Below are positions 5,758 to 9,502 of a stretch of DNA of 9,502 nucleotides, one piece after another. The translations under genes and the position numbers were made by a program. Every line of letters begins with the position of its first letter. The stretch's first letter is position 1. The notes beneath the pieces were generated by a model that saw only the letters and a list, made by a program, of their open reading frames with translations, did no database searches and had not been told where the DNA came from. Source of the DNA: Cyanobium gracile_A (GTDB lineage Bacteria > Cyanobacteriota > Cyanobacteriia > PCC-6307 > Cyanobiaceae); NCBI RefSeq assembly GCF_034931305.1, contig NZ_JAYGHY010000081.1:1-9502 (forward strand), in the 5' to 3' direction.

Positions 5758-6712
5758 TGACGACGCTGCCGACGCCGCTGGGGCGGCCGACTCCCAGGAA
5801 GCGACGCTGGTGGACCTGCGGGCGGCCTATGACGCCGCCGGCATCAAGGAGGGTCTCGACCAGCTCGACCGGGAACTGATCGGCCTGCGCCCGGTGAAGG
5901 CCCGGATCCGGGAGATCGCCGCCCTGCTGGTGATCAACCGGGCCCGCACCCAGGTGGGTCTCGACACGGCGCCACCCAGCCTGCACATGTCGTTCACCGG
6001 CCGGCCCGGCACCGGCAAGACGACCGTGGCGGAACGCATGTCGAAGATCCTGCACGGCCTCGGCTACGTGCGCAAGGGGCACGTGGTGACGGCCACCCGC
6101 GACGATCTGGTGGGTCAGTACATCGGCCACACCGCCCCAAAAACCAGAGAGATGCTCAAAAAGGCGATGGGAGGCGTGCTGTTCATCGACGAGGCCTATT
6201 ACCTCTACAGGCCTGAGAACGAGCGGGACTACGGCGCCGAGGCGATTGAGATTCTGTTGCAGGTGATGGAGAACAACCGCAACGATCTGGTGGTGATTTT
6301 CGCCGGCTACAAGGAGCGGATGGACATCTTCTACCAGAGCAACCCGGGCCTTTCCTCGCGGGTGGCCAACCACATCGACTTTCCCGACTACTCCGCCAGC
6401 GAACTCCTGGCGATCGCCCAGCTGATCCTGGCGGCGGAGAACTACCGGTTCAGCCCGGAGGCGGGCGCGGCCTTCGCCGAGTACATCCAACGCCGCATGC
6501 AGCTGCCCTTCTTCGCCAATGCCCGCTCGATCCGCAACGCCATCGACCGGGCCCGCATGCGCCAGGCCAACCGGCTGTTCAGCGGCATGGGCCGGGCCCT
6601 CACCAAGACCGACCTGATGACGATCGAAGCCGACGACATCATCGCCAGCCGGGTGTTCCACGGCGAGGTGGAAGGGCTGGATCCAGCCCAGCCCCTCACC
6701 GGCGCCGGCTGA
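5744..6712 (+). CDS. cbbX: RuBisCO activase CbbX (AAA+ ATPase, red-type family)
   Basis: Hexameric AAA+ motor that, in the characterised Rhodobacter enzyme, threads the RuBisCO large-subunit C-terminus to eject inhibitory sugar phosphates. The 322-residue product carries Walker A GRPGTGKT (86-93), Walker B VLFIDE (145-150), the pore-loop motif YIGHTAPKT (from Y126), sensor 1 in DLVVIFAGY (181-189), the arginine-finger candidate R206 in LSSRVANHIDFPDY, and sensor 2 Arg in NARSIRNAIDRARMRQ (R261/R264). VDLRAAYDAAGIKEGLDQLD near residue 23 is the usual CbbX N-terminus, preceded by about 20 acidic/Ala-rich residues. The start at 5744 overlaps acRAF by 14 bases and has AAGG at 5734-5737. CbbX is classically paired with red-type form IC/ID RuBisCO, whereas cso carboxysomes contain green-type form IA, so its target here is an open point. 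A stretch around 6136-6220 uses codons rare elsewhere in the window (AGA, AGG, GGA, AAA, CCA). Confidence 0.93.
   Translation: MGSSSDDAADAAGAADSQEATLVDLRAAYDAAGIKEGLDQLDRELIGLRPVKARIREIAALLVINRARTQVGLDTAPPSLHMSFTGRPGTGKTTVAERMSKILHGLGYVRKGHVVTATRDDLVGQYIGHTAPKTREMLKKAMGGVLFIDEAYYLYRPENERDYGAEAIEILLQVMENNRNDLVVIFAGYKERMDIFYQSNPGLSSRVANHIDFPDYSASELLAIAQLILAAENYRFSPEAGAAFAEYIQRRMQLPFFANARSIRNAIDRARMRQANRLFSGMGRALTKTDLMTIEADDIIASRVFHGEVEGLDPAQPLTGAG
6410..6417. repeat. HIP1 octamer GCGATCGC
   Basis: Perfect copy of the cyanobacterial highly iterated palindrome, inside cbbX. It supports a cyanobacterial origin and has no gene-specific role that I can see. Confidence 0.6.
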
Positions 6713-6715
6713 CGT

Positions 6716-8146
6716 TCAGCGTCGCTGGCGGCAGGCGATCTGGAGCAGATCCCGCACCTGCTGCACGCGACGGGCCAGGGCGGGATCGCTGCTGAGCTTC
6801 TTCTCCACCTGCTCCACCGCATACATCACGGTGGAATGATCCTTGCCGCCAAAGGCTTCGCCGATGCGCGGCAGCGACAGGTTGGTGTTCTGCCGCATCA
6901 AGTACATCCCCACCTGGCGAGACTGACTGACGGCCCGTTTGCGGCTGGGGCTGAGCATCTCATCGATGCGCACTTCGAACACTTCGGACACCTTCTCCAG
7001 CACCTGCTGGGGAGTGACCGCCACCTCATTGCCGATCGGATCGAGCATCGGCGCCAGCGATTCCACCGTCATCGGCAGACCGGTGATCGAGGCGAAGGCC
7101 ACCGCCCGGGTGAGGGCCCCCTCCAGTTCACGGATGTTGGAGGTGAAACGCCCGGCGATGTACTGGATCAGTTCCCGGGGCAGGGACACCTGTTCCGCCT
7201 CGGCCTTCTTGTGCAGGATCGCCATCCGGGTCTCCAGGTCGGGGATCTGGATGTCGGCGATCAGGCCCATCGAGAAGCGGGAAATCAGCCGCTCCTGAAG
7301 CTTGGGAATCTGGCTGGGGGGGCGATCACTGGCGATCACGATCTGGCGGCCGGCCTCATGCAGGGCGTTGAAGGTGTGGAAGAACTCCTCCTGGGTGTAT
7401 TCCTTGCCCTCGATGAACTGGATGTCGTCGACCAGGATCAGATCGGCCGCCCGGTAGCGATCGCGGAAGGCCTGCATGCCGTCCTTGCGAATCGCCTGGA
7501 TCAGGTCATTGGTGAAGGTCTCGGTGGAGACATAGAACACGCGGGCGTCCGGATCGATCTCCAGCCGGTAGTGGCCGATGGCCTGCATCAGGTGGGTCTT
7601 GCCCAGGCCCACACCACCGCAGATGAACAACGGATTGAACTCCCGGCCAGGGGCCTCGGCCACCGCCAGGGAGGCGGCATGGGCCATGCGGCTGTTGGCC
7701 CCCACCACGAAGCGGTTGAACACGTAGCGGGTGTTCAGGCCCGCCCCGAGGCGCAGGGGAGCCGGCACCGTCCGGGTGCCACCCCCCGCACCACCGGCCG
7801 GGCCTGCCGCCACGCGCAGGGGGGCCTCCACCAGAGGCTGCGGCAGCGTGTCGCCGTTCTCAGCGAGGACGTCCGGCAACGCGCCCAGGGGGTCGGCATC
7901 CAGGGCCACCTCCACTTCGACCCGCACCTGCCGTCCGGCGTGCTCGCTGGCCACCGCGGCGATCATCACCAGGTAGTTCTTGCGCAGCCAGCCGCAGGCG
8001 AAGCTGTTGGGGGCTTCGAGGCGCAAGAGGCCGTCGGCGAAATCCCGGCAACGGGCCTGACGGATCCAGGTCTCGTAGGTCGGTTTGCTGAGCCTGCCCT
8101 GAAGATCCTGGCTCACCCTGTGCCACAGCTGATCACCCTGCTGCAC
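6716..8146 (-). CDS. dnaA: Chromosomal replication initiator protein DnaA
   Basis: Origin-binding AAA+ protein that melts oriC and loads the helicase. Of 476 residues, domain I (LWHRVSQDLQGRLSKPTYETWI, about 7-28) leads into a Gly/Ala/Pro-rich linker (about 85-135). The ATPase follows with Walker A GGVGLGKT (177-184), Walker B LILVDDIQF (236-244), sensor 1 IVIASD (269-274), the box VII region LQERLISRFSMGL around R286-R290, and sensor 2 R339 in NIRELEGAL. The C-terminal DNA-binding domain holds the DnaA signature GGKDHSTVMYA (433-443). The start is GTG at 8146, with no in-frame ATG upstream. It runs against cbbX with three bases between the stop codons. No dnaN or cluster of DnaA boxes lies beside it, in line with cyanobacteria, where dnaA is often away from the origin. 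Length and motifs are complete. Confidence 0.97.
   Translation of the reverse strand: MQQGDQLWHRVSQDLQGRLSKPTYETWIRQARCRDFADGLLRLEAPNSFACGWLRKNYLVMIAAVASEHAGRQVRVEVEVALDADPLGALPDVLAENGDTLPQPLVEAPLRVAAGPAGGAGGGTRTVPAPLRLGAGLNTRYVFNRFVVGANSRMAHAASLAVAEAPGREFNPLFICGGVGLGKTHLMQAIGHYRLEIDPDARVFYVSTETFTNDLIQAIRKDGMQAFRDRYRAADLILVDDIQFIEGKEYTQEEFFHTFNALHEAGRQIVIASDRPPSQIPKLQERLISRFSMGLIADIQIPDLETRMAILHKKAEAEQVSLPRELIQYIAGRFTSNIRELEGALTRAVAFASITGLPMTVESLAPMLDPIGNEVAVTPQQVLEKVSEVFEVRIDEMLSPSRKRAVSQSRQVGMYLMRQNTNLSLPRIGEAFGGKDHSTVMYAVEQVEKKLSSDPALARRVQQVRDLLQIACRQRR
7457..7464. repeat. HIP1 octamer GCGATCGC
   Basis: Second perfect HIP1 copy, inside dnaA. Confidence 0.6.
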
Positions 8147-8237
8147 CAGGAGCCCACGACGCGATGGCCGAATATAGGCATCCCGGGCCCGGAGGTTCGT
8201 CTTTAATGAATCCTTCAGCGACGCCCGTCCGCCCCCG
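8147..8237. promoter_or_regulatory. Divergent promoter region between dnaA and the htrA-type protease gene
   Basis: This is the only intergenic region of any length in the window and must hold the start signals of both flanking genes. On the minus strand TATATT (8176 down to 8171) is a good -10 candidate for dnaA, about 25 bases from its GTG, but no convincing TTGACA lies 16-18 bases upstream. On the plus strand TTTAAT (8202-8207) is a weaker -10 candidate for the protease gene. Between them is a perfect 10-base palindrome, CCGGGCCCGG (8183-8192), that could be a shared operator or plain GC-rich chance. No TTATCCACA-type DnaA box is visible, so DnaA autoregulation through a consensus box is not supported. 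Confidence 0.4.
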
Positions 8238-9374
8238 ATGGTTCAGCCCCGTTTCCTGTCACGCCTCAGCCTCCTGGCGGCCACGGCAGGCCTGCTGACC
8301 TCCTGCACCGGCACCCGCCTGGCCCTCCCGGGCCTGCCGGGCCTGCCCAAGCCCGAGCAGCCCCGCATCAGCGATGCGGCACCGGCGCCGACGCTGCAGC
8401 CCAGCAGTTCCGTGATCGTCGATGCGGTCGAGAAAGCTGGACCGGCCGTGGTGCGCATCGACACGGTCAAGCGGACCGTGAACCCCCTGGGGGGGATCTT
8501 CGGCCGGGGTCCAGCCATCCAGCAGCAGCAGGGCCAGGGCTCGGGCTTCATCACCCGCTCTGACGGCGTGCTGCTCACCAACGCCCACGTGGTCGAGGGG
8601 GCCAGCGAGGTGAGCGTGACCCTGCCCGACGGCCGCAGCTTCACCGGCAAGGTGCTGGGGGCCGATCCCCTGACCGACGTGGCGGTGGTCAAGGTGGTGG
8701 CCTCCAAGCTGCCGGTCGCCACCCTGGGCGATTCCAACAAGGTGCGGCCGGGGGAATGGGCGATCGCCATCGGCAACCCCCTCGGCCTCGACAACACGGT
8801 GACGGCCGGGATCATCAGCGCCATCCAGCGCACCAACGCCGTGGGTGAGGGCCAGCGCGTGCCTTACATCCAGACGGACGCGGCCGTGAACCCCGGCAAC
8901 AGCGGCGGGCCGCTGATCAACGACCGCGGCCAGGTGATCGGCATCAACACCGCCATTCGCCAGGCCCCTGGCGCCGGCCTGAGCTTCGCGATCCCGATCA
9001 ACACCGCCCGGCAGATCGCCGCCCAGATCCTCGAGCGCGGCTATGCCAGCCACCCCTACATCGGCGTGCGCCTCCAGGCGCTCACCCCCCAGCTGGCCAA
9101 GGAGATCAACGCCACCACCAGCGAGTGCCGCCTGCCGGAGGTGAACGGCGTGGTGGTGGTCGAGGTGATGGCCAACAGCCCGGCAGCCCGGGGCGGGCTC
9201 AAGCCCTGCGACCTGATCGAGAAGGTGGGCGACAAGGCGGTCCGCAACGCCTCGGAGGTGCAGCTGGGCGTCGACCGGGGCAAGGTGGGCGATCCGCTGA
9301 CGATCACGGTGCTGCGCAACGGCTCCAGGCAGAACCTCACCGTCCGCCCCGCCGAGCTGCCGCGCGAGGGTTGA
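8238..9374 (+). CDS. htrA: HtrA/Deg-family serine protease with one PDZ domain, predicted lipoprotein
   Basis: Quality-control protease/chaperone of the periplasm or thylakoid lumen. The 378-residue product begins with a basic n-region and hydrophobic stretch ending in a lipobox, L20-T21-S22-C23, which predicts lipid attachment at C23. A Pro-rich linker follows. The trypsin-like domain has the complete catalytic triad: H117 in LLTNAHVVEG, D147 in DPLTDVAVVK and S222 in NPGNSGGPL. One PDZ domain (about 275-372) contains the carboxylate-binding-loop candidate HPYIGVRL, then VVVVEVMANSPAARGGL and PCDLIEKVG. Size and layout match the cyanobacterial HhoA/HhoB/HtrA set; which paralogue it is cannot be told from motifs. 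Two cysteines in the PDZ region, C297 and C324, might form a disulfide. No clear Shine-Dalgarno precedes the ATG at 8238. An 18-base tandem repeat (8330-8347, two GGGCCTGCC units) encodes part of the linker. Confidence 0.93.
   Translation: MVQPRFLSRLSLLAATAGLLTSCTGTRLALPGLPGLPKPEQPRISDAAPAPTLQPSSSVIVDAVEKAGPAVVRIDTVKRTVNPLGGIFGRGPAIQQQQGQGSGFITRSDGVLLTNAHVVEGASEVSVTLPDGRSFTGKVLGADPLTDVAVVKVVASKLPVATLGDSNKVRPGEWAIAIGNPLGLDNTVTAGIISAIQRTNAVGEGQRVPYIQTDAAVNPGNSGGPLINDRGQVIGINTAIRQAPGAGLSFAIPINTARQIAAQILERGYASHPYIGVRLQALTPQLAKEINATTSECRLPEVNGVVVVEVMANSPAARGGLKPCDLIEKVGDKAVRNASEVQLGVDRGKVGDPLTITVLRNGSRQNLTVRPAELPREG
8760..8767. repeat. HIP1 octamer GCGATCGC
   Basis: Third perfect HIP1 copy, inside the protease gene. 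Confidence 0.6.
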
Positions 9375-9502
9375 GGCCGCCGCGGGGTCGGGGGACTGGA
9401 CCACCCCAGCTGGTGATGCTGGCCCGCTGGCCGGCGCCGGGCCGCTGCAAAAGCCGCCTCGTGCCCGGGGTGGGCAGGGCCAGGGCCGCCACCATCCAGG
9501 CC
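9371..9502 (+). CDS. TIGR04282/DUF2064-type glycosyltransferase-like protein, 3' end missing
   Basis: Only the N-terminus is inside the window. The open frame contains VMLARWPAPGRCKSRLVP followed by GVGRARAATIQA, which I recognise as the N-terminal nucleotide-binding motif of the TIGR04282 / DUF2064 family, whose members resemble glycosyltransferases of the GT-A fold and whose substrates are mostly unknown. The start is uncertain. TTG at 9371 would overlap the protease stop codon as TTGA and give 14 residues before the motif. GTG at 9413 or ATG at 9416 would start almost directly at it; family members usually have a few residues ahead of the first strand. The close spacing suggests co-transcription with the protease, but no functional link is evident. 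The strand and frame are well supported by the motif. Confidence 0.7.
   Translation, partial: MRPPRGRGTGPPQLVMLARWPAPGRCKSRLVPGVGRARAATIQA

Noticed and set aside
6699..6708. Palindrome CCGGCGCCGG near the end of cbbX, considered as a terminator
   Set aside because: It has no loop and no T-tract follows, and it lies inside the last codons; not enough for a terminator.
8119..8129. CTGTGCCACAG inverted repeat next to the dnaA start, considered as a DnaA box or origin element
   Set aside because: It does not match TTATCCACA and encodes conserved domain I residues (LWHR). No box cluster or AT-rich unwinding region is nearby, so an origin is not supported.
6836..8206. Plus-strand open frame of 456 codons opposite dnaA
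   Set aside because: Shadow of dnaA; no recognisable domain, and the dnaA frame carries every family motif.
8259..9404. Minus-strand open frame of 381 codons opposite the protease gene
   Set aside because: His/Gly/Ala-rich shadow of the HtrA frame with no motif of its own.
9375..9409. G-rich then C-rich stretch after the protease stop, considered as a terminator
   Set aside because: Pairing is irregular and no T-run follows; the next gene probably starts within or before it.

Overview
The window looks like part of the chromosome of a high-GC alpha-cyanobacterium, of the Cyanobium / Synechococcus picocyanobacterial type. The reasons are an alpha-carboxysome (cso-type) shell gene, cyanobacterial CO2-uptake NDH-1 subunits (NdhF4/NdhD4/ChpX) directly downstream of it, a cyanobacterial-style DnaA, strong G/C bias at third codon positions, and a few HIP1 octamers. 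No mobile element, tRNA, rRNA or CRISPR array was seen. Gene density is close to total: the longest stretch without a gene is 91 bases.

Bases 1-6712 are one tight plus-strand run of seven genes, all of the CO2-concentrating mechanism: the 3' part of a carboxysome shell gene (csoS1E-like), a non-heme bacterioferritin-like gene, ndhF4, ndhD4, chpX (cupB), a pterin-dehydratase-like RuBisCO assembly factor (acRAF) and the RuBisCO activase cbbX. Gaps are 5, 11 and 9 bases, then a 4-base ATGA overlap, a 15-base gap and a 14-base overlap. This looks like the distal half of a cso operon extended into a CCM island. The membrane module (NdhF4-NdhD4-ChpX) hydrates CO2 to bicarbonate using photosynthetic electron flow. 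The carboxysome dehydrates the bicarbonate again around RuBisCO. acRAF and CbbX are expected to help assemble RuBisCO and keep it active. The RuBisCO genes themselves would lie upstream, outside the window.

Bases 6716-8146 carry dnaA on the minus strand, convergent with cbbX and only 3 bases from it. A 91-base divergent promoter region (8147-8237) separates dnaA from a plus-strand HtrA/Deg serine protease with a lipoprotein-type signal (8238-9374). The window ends in the first codons of a TIGR04282/DUF2064-type glycosyltransferase-like gene that probably overlaps the protease stop codon.

The island is a recognised arrangement in alpha-cyanobacteria rather than a wholly new system. The parts most worth a second look are: a red-type activase (CbbX) coupled to acRAF beside a carboxysome expected to hold green-type form IA RuBisCO; a basic, disordered N-terminal extension on the shell protein; a bacterioferritin with a full ferroxidase site but no heme-ligand methionine; loss of proton-path residues in NdhF4 but not NdhD4; and a cysteine pair in the PDZ region of the protease.
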